Shown here piece by piece: positions 1 through 7,797 of a DNA stretch of 64,000 bases (its first letter is position 1; every line of letters starts with the position of its first letter). Under the pieces are notes generated by a model. That model was not told the DNA's origin and made no database searches. It saw only the letters and a program-made list of their open reading frames with translations. The stretch is from JAUPTX01 sp964652835. Lineage in GTDB: Bacteria > Patescibacteriota > Minisyncoccia > Phycocordibacterales > CSBR16-119. A program made the position numbers and the translations under genes. The stretch is taken from NCBI GenBank assembly GCA_964652835.1, contig CAZZCB010000001.1, forward strand, positions 34,679 through 98,678, in the 5' to 3' direction.

Positions 1-770
1 GTATTATCAAAATAAGACTCGTATACTCTAGCAACCTGAGAACTAGTAACTCTAGCAAGTGGCTCATTTGGTTTTATCGCCTTGTCAAAAATATATCCGT
101 TTGATCTATCTACAAAACGGACAAGCTCTACAGTTTCCTTCAGAGGAGCTTTCGCCACCTTTGGCACAATACCCTGGAATTCGTTAAGCTTCTTGTACAT
201 CATCGGACCCACAACTCCGTCCGGAGTTAGTCCGCTTTTGTCCTGGAATTCGATAACTGCATTTTTTAGAGTTGTGTCAAAAGCGTTGTCTATAGCTAAA
301 GACGGCGAAGGGTCTTGTCTATTCAAAACAGTTTTTAAATCTACAACCTCTTTCCTGTCGTCTCCAAATTTAAGAGATGGATATCCTGTAAAATCATACC
401 CTTCTACCAAGTTCGCAGAAACTTCTTCTGGAACTATTATCTCTCTTTCGATATAAGTAAAGGTGGTGCCAGATACAGGCTCTTCACTTATTTTTTGAAC
501 TATTGGAGAATCTTCATTTGAAACAAAATCAACCTGAACAGGAACGGCTCCATCCCCTTCACCTTCTTCAGAACTGCCATCTCCCCCACTAGAATTATTC
601 CCATCGCCCAAAGAAGTATCTTCTGAATTTATTCCAAAAGGATTTTCAATATTCGTCTGTATTTCCAGCGCATCTTTTTTGTTTTTTGCGCGAACCAAAA
701 TAATACCTAAAATAACAAGGCCGATAGCCAGAACTGAAACGAGTAAGATTTTAAAAAGTTTTTGTGACAT
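1..770 (-). CDS. Membrane-anchored peptidoglycan-binding protein, 3' end outside the window
   Basis: An open frame starts at the ATG complementary to 768-770 and runs off the left edge after 256 codons without a stop. The N-terminus (MSQKLFKILLVSVLAIGLV) is a single membrane anchor. An acidic, Ser/Gly-rich linker follows (about residues 48-75). A PG_binding_1-like repeat sits at about 135-195 (LKFGDDRKEVVDLKTVL, then FQDKSGLTPDGVVGP). Such domains bind peptidoglycan outside the membrane. The gene starts 2 bases after the stop of the pilin-like gene, so it is the distal gene of the secretion-type cluster, and wall docking of that apparatus is a plausible role. What lies beyond the window edge is unknown. 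Confidence 0.8.
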   Translation of the reverse strand, partial: MSQKLFKILLVSVLAIGLVILGIILVRAKNKKDALEIQTNIENPFGINSEDTSLGDGNNSSGGDGSSEEGEGDGAVPVQVDFVSNEDSPIVQKISEEPVSGTTFTYIEREIIVPEEVSANLVEGYDFTGYPSLKFGDDRKEVVDLKTVLNRQDPSPSLAIDNAFDTTLKNAVIEFQDKSGLTPDGVVGPMMYKKLNEFQGIVPKVAKAPLKETVELVRFVDRSNGYIFDKAIKPNEPLARVTSSQVARVYESYFDN

Positions 771-772
771 AT

Positions 773-2305
773 TTAGTTAAATGTTATGTGCCAATGTTTA
801 GCGGTAGTGTTTCCTGTTGAGCCACTTGGTTCTGCGTAAAAACTTCCAACTCCATCAATATTAATCGTCTGACCGCTAGGGAAATTAGCGCTTGGGGATG
901 GCCCTCCTGGTAAACCATTTAAGTATGTATTTAAAGATTCTGTAGCCCTCATGTCTATAATCTTTTTATTTGGACCATGTGTGGAGTGAAGCCAGGCCTC
1001 ACTCCCTCCTGTTATGACCATTTCACAGTTACAACTATTTTTAAAGGATATTATCTGCCCGATTACAGACTCAGCGGTTGAATCAAAATAAACAGAAGTA
1101 CAATTTGGCGTACCAGCTGTTGGTGTACAGTTAGAATTACCGGAAGATGAAACAGATATACCTGCAGCAGATAACTGACCTCTTTGCTGAGAATCATCTG
1201 GCCATGGCATTCCCATAACGATAGGTTGACCATTTAACATTGCAGTAGGTGCGATATTTGTACCTGGTGTAGCATTACCGTTGTCCCATTCTCTTGTTGG
1301 TCCATCTAATGTGACTGTTGGTATTTTAATATTTAAATCCTCTGCAAGCTCTGGGTTTATTGTGTTTAATATAACCCAAGCGCCCAATGCTAAAACAAGT
1401 CCTGTTATTGCATTTACTATGTAACTTTTTCCCTTTCCTTTTTCTCCAAAAGACTCAGATGTTAGATATGTTATACCTCCAACAACAATCATTATCAGCG
1501 CCAAAAGTCCTGCGACAACTATAAGTATCGTGAACAGAGATTCAAGCCATTGACCCACGTCTGGGTCCCCTGTGAATCCTGGAAGTGGTGCCAGAGGGGT
1601 GGTTGAATACTCACCTGAAACAACACCACCAGTGTTTATAACACCAGTTGTTGTTATGTCTATGGTTGTATTATCCGTGCTACAAATACCACCATACGGT
1701 AAAGGGTTTGGCGCCTGACCGGCGCCGACGGGACATCCAAGTTGCCAGTACGTTTGACATGAATAGTCACATTCATACATTAGCCCACTACCATTTTGAG
1801 ATAGGTTAAAAATTTCTGGTGACCCTGTTATGCTGTCGTTAAATATTTTAATTGCAATTATACAGTCCTCTATTCCTGCCACCGCCTCACACCCCCCCAA
1901 AACTCCTCGTTCTCCAACCAGAAGAGGTATTGAAAAGTCACTTGTTGTAGACTGAAAATCAGTAGAACCATTTGGTGACGAAGTAGAGTCAGTAAGTGCT
2001 ATTTTTATTTCTTGTATTGGGACGACCTCGATACCAAATGATAATGTTGTACTAAATTGAATATTTTGCAAAAGGACTCTGAATATATTTCCGCCAGTAG
2101 TATTACAATCTATAGTTTTTACATCTAGATATACAAATGGCCTAGGATCATCCTCGTACTGATTTATGGTAAACCAACCTTGGGGTCTGATGGACGTCTG
2201 ACCAGATACTATCTCACAGGCCTCTACTGAGTGGGCGCCGGAAAAAACAAAAAAACCTGTAAGGAAAAGAAAGACAGTTAAAAGATTTTTAATAAAACTA
2301 TTCAT
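773..2305 (-). CDS. VirB2/TrbC-like pilin domain with C-terminal M15-like peptidase domain
   Basis: A 510-residue exported protein. A signal peptide covers about residues 1-29. A Cys-containing extracellular region follows to about 250. Two closely spaced membrane helices at 252-281 and 294-316, separated by a short Gly/Lys loop, match the VirB2/TrbC pilin pattern common in CPR secretion clusters. The C-terminal 110 residues carry H440/H443, D451 and the ending KHWHITFN (H504, H506). This resembles the His...Asp...His-x-His zinc site of M15-type D,D-peptidases, although the His-Asp spacing is one residue longer than in VanX. The gene overlaps the upstream gene by 8 bases. A fused pilin and wall peptidase is an inference; the C-terminal domain could be inactive. 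Confidence 0.65.
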   Translation of the reverse strand: MNSFIKNLLTVFLFLTGFFVFSGAHSVEACEIVSGQTSIRPQGWFTINQYEDDPRPFVYLDVKTIDCNTTGGNIFRVLLQNIQFSTTLSFGIEVVPIQEIKIALTDSTSSPNGSTDFQSTTSDFSIPLLVGERGVLGGCEAVAGIEDCIIAIKIFNDSITGSPEIFNLSQNGSGLMYECDYSCQTYWQLGCPVGAGQAPNPLPYGGICSTDNTTIDITTTGVINTGGVVSGEYSTTPLAPLPGFTGDPDVGQWLESLFTILIVVAGLLALIMIVVGGITYLTSESFGEKGKGKSYIVNAITGLVLALGAWVILNTINPELAEDLNIKIPTVTLDGPTREWDNGNATPGTNIAPTAMLNGQPIVMGMPWPDDSQQRGQLSAAGISVSSSGNSNCTPTAGTPNCTSVYFDSTAESVIGQIISFKNSCNCEMVITGGSEAWLHSTHGPNKKIIDMRATESLNTYLNGLPGGPSPSANFPSGQTINIDGVGSFYAEPSGSTGNTTAKHWHITFN

Positions 2306-3266
2306 TTTCTGTAATATTTAATCTCAAAGGTCTTGAGTTTTCTTGTAATAACTCTGTCTTGTTGTTTGTTCTGAAATTTAAATCTACTGAATTAACATTT
2401 TGAGCAACATCAAGGAAAATCATATTAGGAAAATCTGTAGCAAAAACCCTGCCCCCCACCTTCCACTCAGTTAGAAGTGAGGGGTCTTTAAGATTTTTTG
2501 TGAAAATAAAATATGGCTCAGCTATTATGTTTATTTTTCTTTTATTGAAATTTTGATCTGTTTTTACGGCTTTGTTATATAAAGGTCCGTAGGCAGAGCT
2601 AAATTCATAAAAGTGAACTTCACTGCTACCCGGGGTGATAGTAACGCTCTTTTCTAAAGACCTAGAAAGCCCGGCAGCCGAAACCTGAACTGAGTTTTGT
2701 TTATCTAAAATACCAGGAGAATAAAGGAAGCTGTTTTTTCCGTAGCCTGATTGGCCGGCAAAATTAGATCCGTCTTTATGCCAAGAATATACGAAAGTTT
2801 CCGGACTAGGAACAAAACCCTTACTGTTTGTAATCTGAGGAATAGCCACAACCTTTATTCTGGACTGTTTTATAGGGATTATCTTACCTTTATAAAAAGG
2901 TGGCTCATATCCACCAACAACCTCCCAGAGGACATCCATAGAAGATGGGTTTATTTTTATAGAAGCTTCGAGACTACCCCCATTTATCTTGGCTATGCTT
3001 TTTATAGTATTTCCATTTTCACCAACAGAGAAAGAAAAGTTTTTTATTCCCTTTCCTTTACTTTCTAGCTTTCCGTCTTTATACCAAGAAATTTCTGAGT
3101 TATTTAGATCAAGACCAAAAGAAGAAACAGAAACGGAAACCATCTCACCAGGAGAAGGATAGCTTGGAGAAGATTTAAGCTCTAGAGACTGAGCGCCTAC
3201 AAAAAAGGGCAACGCAAAAAAAACAAAGGCTGAGAATATTATTTTTTTTGACAAAATGCCTTTCAT
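2298..3266 (-). CDS. Secreted protein with PKD/Ig-like regions
   Basis: A 322-residue protein with a signal peptide ending near residue 25 (FFVGAQS). The rest is beta-rich. A PKD/Ig-like unit is suggested by SPSYPSPGEMVSVSVSSFG and ISWYKDGK near the N-terminus, and a second SWHKDG motif lies near residue 162. No catalytic motif is visible. Its 3' end overlaps the pilin-like gene by 8 bases and it starts 6 bases after the acidic coiled-coil gene, so it is probably co-translated in the secretion-type operon. A surface or pilus-accessory role is inferred from position only. Confidence 0.6.
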   Translation of the reverse strand: MKGILSKKIIFSAFVFFALPFFVGAQSLELKSSPSYPSPGEMVSVSVSSFGLDLNNSEISWYKDGKLESKGKGIKNFSFSVGENGNTIKSIAKINGGSLEASIKINPSSMDVLWEVVGGYEPPFYKGKIIPIKQSRIKVVAIPQITNSKGFVPSPETFVYSWHKDGSNFAGQSGYGKNSFLYSPGILDKQNSVQVSAAGLSRSLEKSVTITPGSSEVHFYEFSSAYGPLYNKAVKTDQNFNKRKINIIAEPYFIFTKNLKDPSLLTEWKVGGRVFATDFPNMIFLDVAQNVNSVDLNFRTNNKTELLQENSRPLRLNITENE

Positions 3267-3272
3267 AATAGT

Positions 3273-3917
3273 TTAAAATTTTAGCTCTTCCTCAACTTCT
3301 TTTTCAATATTTGATATCTCCCCTTTTATAGCATCAACTTTATTTAACTGACTTTCTATTTTTTGTTTTGATTCTTCAAGTTCTTTTATGTTTTCTATAT
3401 CTTTAGCAATATCTTCTTTTACTTTTTTTAGATTATCTAATTCTTCTTTTACTTCTGTTTTTTTAAACCCGAGCTTTTCTACTATTTTAGAAAGCATCGA
3501 CTGAAGACTTAAGATTTTTTCATTTAAGGATTCATTTTTCGCTGGAGCAGAAGAGTGTCCGACAGTTTGGTTAAACTCTTTTTCTAAATCAGAAATATTT
3601 GTTTCAACTTTATTTGGTAAAGGTTTTATTGGGTCAGTAGCCGGAGCGACGCTTTCCAAGGCCTCCTCTTTTGCCGGAGTAGATTTTTTATCCATCTGCT
3701 CTTTTAGTAAACTTAAATCTTCTTTGCTTCCTTGCGGAGCAAATTCTAAGCCTATTTTTTTAAGATCTGCATCGTCGCCCGACACAGGAGCACTATCTAT
3801 ATCTATAAATTCTTCTGTTTTGCTATCTCCAGATGACAAATCGACACCCGCATTATGTAAAGTATCTTTCTCGCCACCAGTTATTTTATTATCTGTTGTT
3901 TTATTATCTGTATCCAT
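3273..3917 (-). CDS. Acidic coiled-coil protein of the secretion cluster
   Basis: A 214-residue cytoplasmic protein of unknown family. It has no signal peptide or membrane segment. The first 120 residues are acidic and look disordered. From about 140 to the end there is a strong heptad coiled coil (KIVEKLGFKKTEVKEELDNL, then repeated Lys/Glu/Ile). It lies between VirB4 and the secreted PKD-like protein on the same strand. A scaffold or adaptor role is possible, but nothing in the sequence shows it. Confidence 0.55.
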   Translation of the reverse strand: MDTDNKTTDNKITGGEKDTLHNAGVDLSSGDSKTEEFIDIDSAPVSGDDADLKKIGLEFAPQGSKEDLSLLKEQMDKKSTPAKEEALESVAPATDPIKPLPNKVETNISDLEKEFNQTVGHSSAPAKNESLNEKILSLQSMLSKIVEKLGFKKTEVKEELDNLKKVKEDIAKDIENIKELEESKQKIESQLNKVDAIKGEISNIEKEVEEELKF

Positions 3918-3969
3918 TGGCTTTATTATACCAAGAAGATACGAAAAAAGTCTTTAAATGTTGTGAATT

Positions 3970-6045
3970 CTAGATTTGATCCTTAAACATCTTTTCCAGC
4001 TCTTCTATTTCGGCGTCAAGTTTATTGTTTTCGTCTTCCATTTTATCAGTTTCGGTCTTATTTTCTAGAACAATTCTTACTTTAGGCTTATTTTCCATAG
4101 CCGGCTGTTCTGCGGTCACGGTTTCATCTGGCTCTAAATCATCACTTTTTGACTCTAAAGGCAGATCTTCTTCATAGTTAACCTCGTAGGATTCGTCTTT
4201 TGCTGGATTTGGCTTTCCCCCACCTTCTTCTTCCATATATTCATCTTTTGCTTTTTTAATAGCTAAAATCTGCGACGGATCAGATGTGATAATCTGGTCT
4301 TCTGTATATGAAGCGATTATTTTAATAGCCACGTGTTTAAGCCCGGCAAAGAAAATTCCCTCTCCGACTTCTGATTCTAGAAGCAAATATTTTTCCTCAT
4401 CTGTCAGGTTGAAAACTTTTTGCAATGCATCAGCAGAACTTGTGGATTGTTTCAAAAGAATCTGCATCGACGAGTTCGTCACGATAGGCATACCATACGG
4501 TGAGTTTATAAAATCATTTACGTCTTGAGTTATTGTTGAAAGGCCAAGATAGTATTTTCTACCTCTTTTTGCGATTGAATAAAGGAAACTCGCCGTATCT
4601 TCAGATTTCATCATCCACCAAGCCTCATCGACAATAAGAAGTCTCTTCTTTAGATTTTTACGGACAGCGTTCCAGATAAAGTGTGTGATGATATACATCG
4701 CAACAGGTTTTAGGTCGTCCTCCATGTCTCTAACAGAAAAAACTATAAATTTTCTATTTATATCTACGTTTGTTGGTTGGTTTAGGAAATTCTTCCAAGT
4801 ACCCTGAGTATATTTTATAAGTCTAGTTACCACAGATTCGCTTCCCTCAAGTCCCGAAAGAACCATTTCAAAGTCAGACAAAAGCGGCGGTTCGATATTT
4901 GAGAAATCAGATTCTGCTGAAATATCTTTCATTGCATAAGTTTCTGTTATGGCTTTGTCTATTAGTGCATCTTCTTCCGGCGAAAGTCCGCCGAGCATGA
5001 TTCTAAAAAGTCCTACGAGCTGGATGGTGTTTCCCCTCAAAATATCGTCTGGCGTTTCGTCACCTGTTGGCATTGGTAAATCAAAAGGGTTTATGTGGTG
5101 CTCTGAAGAAAGAGAAATATTAAAATATCGCCCGCCGATAGCTTCTGCAAGATACTCATATTCTCTTTCCGGGTCGATAACAATAACTTCTGCATCAAAC
5201 ATTAGTGTTCGCAAAATCTCAAGTTTTGTAGAATAAGATTTACCAGAACCAGACTTGGCGAAAGTTACAGAGTTGTAGTTCTCAAGAGAAAATCTATCGA
5301 AAATAATAAGTGACGAGTTGTGTCTATTTACCCCATACAAAATACCCTTGTCTGAAGAAAGGTCGAAAGAGACAAACGGAAAAAGACTAGAAAGTGGTTC
5401 TGAGTTTAGCTTTTGGTGAATCGCCAAAAAATCGTTCCCTGTTGGGATAACACTGTTGAAACCTACGTCTTGTTGGAAAAGGGCTGGTTTTATATACACA
5501 AGCTTTGATTCAAGCATTGATTTTATTTCACTTTCTATCTTTGAAAGTTCTTTTTCGCTGTCAGCGTATATAGTTATATAAAGTCCAACGTCAAACATTT
5601 TCTGTTGAGCTTGTTGTAGGCTATCGCGAAGGTTTTCAAGATCCTGATACGCAGTATCTAAAACAGGGTCGCGCACAAGACCTTTTGATTCACGCACATT
5701 TATCTGACTTTGAACTTCAGCAACTTTCTTCTGGAACTTTTTTAAAATATCTTCTGTGTTTATGTTGTGAATGTGAATAGCAACATCGAATATTTTGTCT
5801 AGGTTGATTATCGGCGTAAACCAGTTATCTGAAAGATAACGGGGATACGAGATAACGAAATAAGTTCTGGTTATTTTATCTCCCAGGTTTAGGTTTTTTG
5901 GAGAAACCTTTAGGGCTGACGGAGCCAAAATATCCTGAAGCTCAAGAGTTGCGGCTTCGTAAATCTCCTTCGGTAAAACCGGCATTATCTCACGCTTTTT
6001 TGATCCAGATTTATTTGATTTTAAAATATTATCTAAAAAACCCAT
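3970..6045 (-). CDS. virB4: VirB4/TraC-family type IV secretion ATPase
   Basis: A 691-residue cytoplasmic ATPase expected to power a type IV secretion or conjugation-like apparatus at the inner membrane. The Walker A motif is FAKSGSGKSYSTKLE (about residue 268) and the Walker B motif is RLLIVDEAWWMM (about 477). The VirB4 signature EREYEYLAEAIGGRYFNIS lies between them. A coiled-coil stretch precedes the ATPase core. The last 90 residues are an acidic Lys/Glu-rich tail. It starts one base after the stop of the VirB4-N-like gene (TAA-T-ATG), which suggests translational coupling. No VirD4 coupling protein or relaxase is in the window, so the substrate is unknown. Confidence 0.9.
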   Translation of the reverse strand: MGFLDNILKSNKSGSKKREIMPVLPKEIYEAATLELQDILAPSALKVSPKNLNLGDKITRTYFVISYPRYLSDNWFTPIINLDKIFDVAIHIHNINTEDILKKFQKKVAEVQSQINVRESKGLVRDPVLDTAYQDLENLRDSLQQAQQKMFDVGLYITIYADSEKELSKIESEIKSMLESKLVYIKPALFQQDVGFNSVIPTGNDFLAIHQKLNSEPLSSLFPFVSFDLSSDKGILYGVNRHNSSLIIFDRFSLENYNSVTFAKSGSGKSYSTKLEILRTLMFDAEVIVIDPEREYEYLAEAIGGRYFNISLSSEHHINPFDLPMPTGDETPDDILRGNTIQLVGLFRIMLGGLSPEEDALIDKAITETYAMKDISAESDFSNIEPPLLSDFEMVLSGLEGSESVVTRLIKYTQGTWKNFLNQPTNVDINRKFIVFSVRDMEDDLKPVAMYIITHFIWNAVRKNLKKRLLIVDEAWWMMKSEDTASFLYSIAKRGRKYYLGLSTITQDVNDFINSPYGMPIVTNSSMQILLKQSTSSADALQKVFNLTDEEKYLLLESEVGEGIFFAGLKHVAIKIIASYTEDQIITSDPSQILAIKKAKDEYMEEEGGGKPNPAKDESYEVNYEEDLPLESKSDDLEPDETVTAEQPAMENKPKVRIVLENKTETDKMEDENNKLDAEIEELEKMFKDQI

Positions 6046-6046
6046 A

Positions 6047-6682
6047 TTATTCTTTGTTAAAGTTTATCTTAGATTCGGCATCGCCAGGGTTAAACACTTT
6101 ATAGAAAAGCTCGACTTCTTCATCTGTCTTTAGCGCAACTGTTCGTACTCCAACGCGCGAAAGACCTTGCTGAACAAGGGCTACCCTCTGCTCGAGCTGT
6201 GACCGGTAAAGCTCAAACTCCTCTTTTTTGTTTTGATTACTTTTACTGCTTGGTAAAATCTTTTCCAAAAAACCACCAGAAGAAGCTAGCACTGCGGGAG
6301 TATAGGGCACAACAACAAAAAAGTGCTTTGTCATAATATTAACATCATCTGTAAAATTTTGGATGAACTGCATATACTCTTGTGTTTGAATCTTGAGTAG
6401 TGGCTCTGTTTGATTTTTTAATTTCTCTTCAAGAGTTGCGAGATATGAAGTAACATCATATTTTCTAGATTGAATAGAGATCTGAACTGAAAAATCCAAT
6501 GTGTTTAAAAAGTTTTGGAACTGCATAATAATAGCGTTTTGTTCGTCTTCTGATTTAAGAGAGATGTTCACCGAAGAAGCCATTAAAATAGACCGGAGTC
6601 CACCATCTTTTAAAACAACAATCCCATCCTGGATTTCTTTTATTGGTACAAATTCTTGTGAAGCGCGAGCATTTAAAGCCAT
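6047..6682 (-). CDS. TraC/VirB4 N-terminal-domain-like protein
   Basis: A 211-residue protein resembling the N-terminal domain of VirB4/TraC proteins (FVPIKEIQDGIVVLKDGGLR, then a region rich in QFQNFLNTLDFSVQI). It has no Walker motifs and no membrane segment. CPR genomes typically carry it as a separate gene between prgI and virB4. It ends one base before virB4 starts and begins 3 bases after the prgI stop. It probably assembles with the VirB4 ATPase. I considered a frameshifted single VirB4 gene, but the downstream protein already has its own N-terminal region. Confidence 0.75.
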   Translation of the reverse strand: MALNARASQEFVPIKEIQDGIVVLKDGGLRSILMASSVNISLKSEDEQNAIIMQFQNFLNTLDFSVQISIQSRKYDVTSYLATLEEKLKNQTEPLLKIQTQEYMQFIQNFTDDVNIMTKHFFVVVPYTPAVLASSGGFLEKILPSSKSNQNKKEEFELYRSQLEQRVALVQQGLSRVGVRTVALKTDEEVELFYKVFNPGDAESKINFNKE

Positions 6683-6685
6683 AAA

Positions 6686-7099
6686 TTATTTTCTTTTATT
6701 CATATCTAAAACGTCTAAGCTCCATGAAATATCTTTTAATTTACCTTCTGTAAGACGAGGAAGGGCCTCACCAGAGGTAGATTTTTCGATACGACTAGGT
6801 AAAACTTTTTCTTTTTTAGGAGCTCTTTGTTTCCAAATAAAAAGCTTACTTCTAAAAAAGTAATTCATAGAAGATTGCAGAACTTCAGAAAAATCTCTAC
6901 CATTTACTTTGTAAAAAGTAAGGGCAAGAGCCAGCCCGACAACAACTAGAATCAAAGGTATGGCTATTAAAAGCGGTAAGACTTTTGATAAAACATAAGC
7001 TCCCCCGGCACCACCTAAAAGATATATGAACTGCTTAAAGGTAAAAGGACCGAAAATCTTATCCTCTATTTCAATAAATTGTGGAACTTGAAATCGCAT
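6686..7099 (-). CDS. prgI: PrgI-family membrane protein (VirB3-like)
   Basis: A small membrane protein with the PrgI pattern: MRFQVPQFIEIEDKIFGPFT, two adjacent transmembrane helices, then a cytoplasmic tail (VNGRDFSEVLQSSMNYFFRS). PrgI/VirB3-like proteins pair with VirB4 in single-membrane type IV secretion systems. I chose the ATG at 7099 because family members begin a few residues before QVPQF. An in-frame ATG at 7105 is equally possible, and the open frame extends to 7165. The start abuts a heptad-period repeat array at 7106-7140, and no Shine-Dalgarno sequence is visible. Confidence 0.8.
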   Translation of the reverse strand: MRFQVPQFIEIEDKIFGPFTFKQFIYLLGGAGGAYVLSKVLPLLIAIPLILVVVGLALALTFYKVNGRDFSEVLQSSMNYFFRSKLFIWKQRAPKKEKVLPSRIEKSTSGEALPRLTEGKLKDISWSLDVLDMNKRK

Positions 7100-7105
7100 A
7101 TACAT

Positions 7106-7140
7106 AGTATACAGTATTCGGTATTTAGTATACAGTTTTA
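7106..7140. repeat. Five degenerate 7-base tandem repeats upstream of prgI
   Basis: Read on the plus strand the spacer divides exactly into five heptads: AGTATAC, AGTATTC, GGTATTT, AGTATAC and AGTTTTA. It occupies the whole space between the prgI start and the terminator of the upstream gene. It may be a short tandemly repeated repetitive sequence (STRR-like). Confidence 0.65.
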
Positions 7141-7161
7141 AACCAAAAATATTGTGGATGA

Positions 7162-7185
7162 ACAAAACCCCTTGCGGGGTTTTGT
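7162..7185 (-). terminator. Intrinsic terminator after the 199-residue gene
   Basis: A perfect 10-base stem with a short loop (ACAAAACCCC / GGGGTTTTGT), starting right after the stop codon at 7187. The T-rich arms make it usable on both strands. It separates the upstream cluster genes from prgI-virB4, so the latter may need their own promoter. Confidence 0.75.
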
Positions 7186-7186
7186 T

Positions 7187-7786
7187 TTATTCTATTGGTT
7201 CACGATATGGATCAAATTTTATTTCAGGTATTTTTATTACCCCTTCTTTTGCCATCATCGCTGGAACACTCACGGGAACTTCTTTTGTTGAAGGCTCTGG
7301 CTCTGGGGTTTTTTCTACAACAGGCTCTGGGGCTTTAATTCTTTTATCTACAAAAGTTTCGATTGTTTTCTTTTCTGATTTTGGAGTATAACCATCTTCA
7401 ACCTCAATCCCAGAGTAGTGAAGCTCGTCTTTTTCTTCGTCTGCCATTATTTCCCCAGCAGAAACTTTTTCATAGTGAAGTCGCAAAGCTTCTCTGATTT
7501 TTGAAAAAAGTCTCTCGTTTACCTGGTCAACAATATTCATAAGTTCATCGTCTGAAAGACCAATTCTTTTTTGAATATTTTCTGGATAGTCTTTTGGATG
7601 CTCGAGCCCTATCATGGTCAAAATAGTTTCAACAGAGAGAGTGTCGATGTCGTCTATGTGCATTTTATGCTCGCGACCAATGTTAAAAATCGTTCGCTCC
7701 CAGTCCGACGCACGAATAGCTTCCCGCACCTCGGCTGGGATTTTCTTCATCTGCTCTTCTATTAACTTTTTTTGATTTTCATCCAT
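7187..7786 (-). CDS. Conserved cytoplasmic protein of the CPR secretion cluster
   Basis: A 199-residue protein, not recognised as a named family. The first 110 residues are helical and charged (IPAEVREAIRASDWERTIFN, then IQKRIGLSDDELMNIVDQVN). The last 80 are a Pro/Glu/Val-rich disordered tail. There is no membrane segment. It follows the VirB6-like gene by 11 bases and ends in a terminator. Position suggests an accessory factor of the secretion apparatus; no function is visible. Confidence 0.6.
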   Translation of the reverse strand: MDENQKKLIEEQMKKIPAEVREAIRASDWERTIFNIGREHKMHIDDIDTLSVETILTMIGLEHPKDYPENIQKRIGLSDDELMNIVDQVNERLFSKIREALRLHYEKVSAGEIMADEEKDELHYSGIEVEDGYTPKSEKKTIETFVDKRIKAPEPVVEKTPEPEPSTKEVPVSVPAMMAKEGVIKIPEIKFDPYREPIE

Positions 7787-7797
7787 ATATTTTTATT

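Noticed and set aside
3970..6682. A frameshifted single VirB4 gene
   Set aside because: The 691-residue protein already has its own N-terminal domain, and the 211-residue protein matches a separate CPR family; TAA-T-ATG spacing recurs at other coupled gene pairs here.
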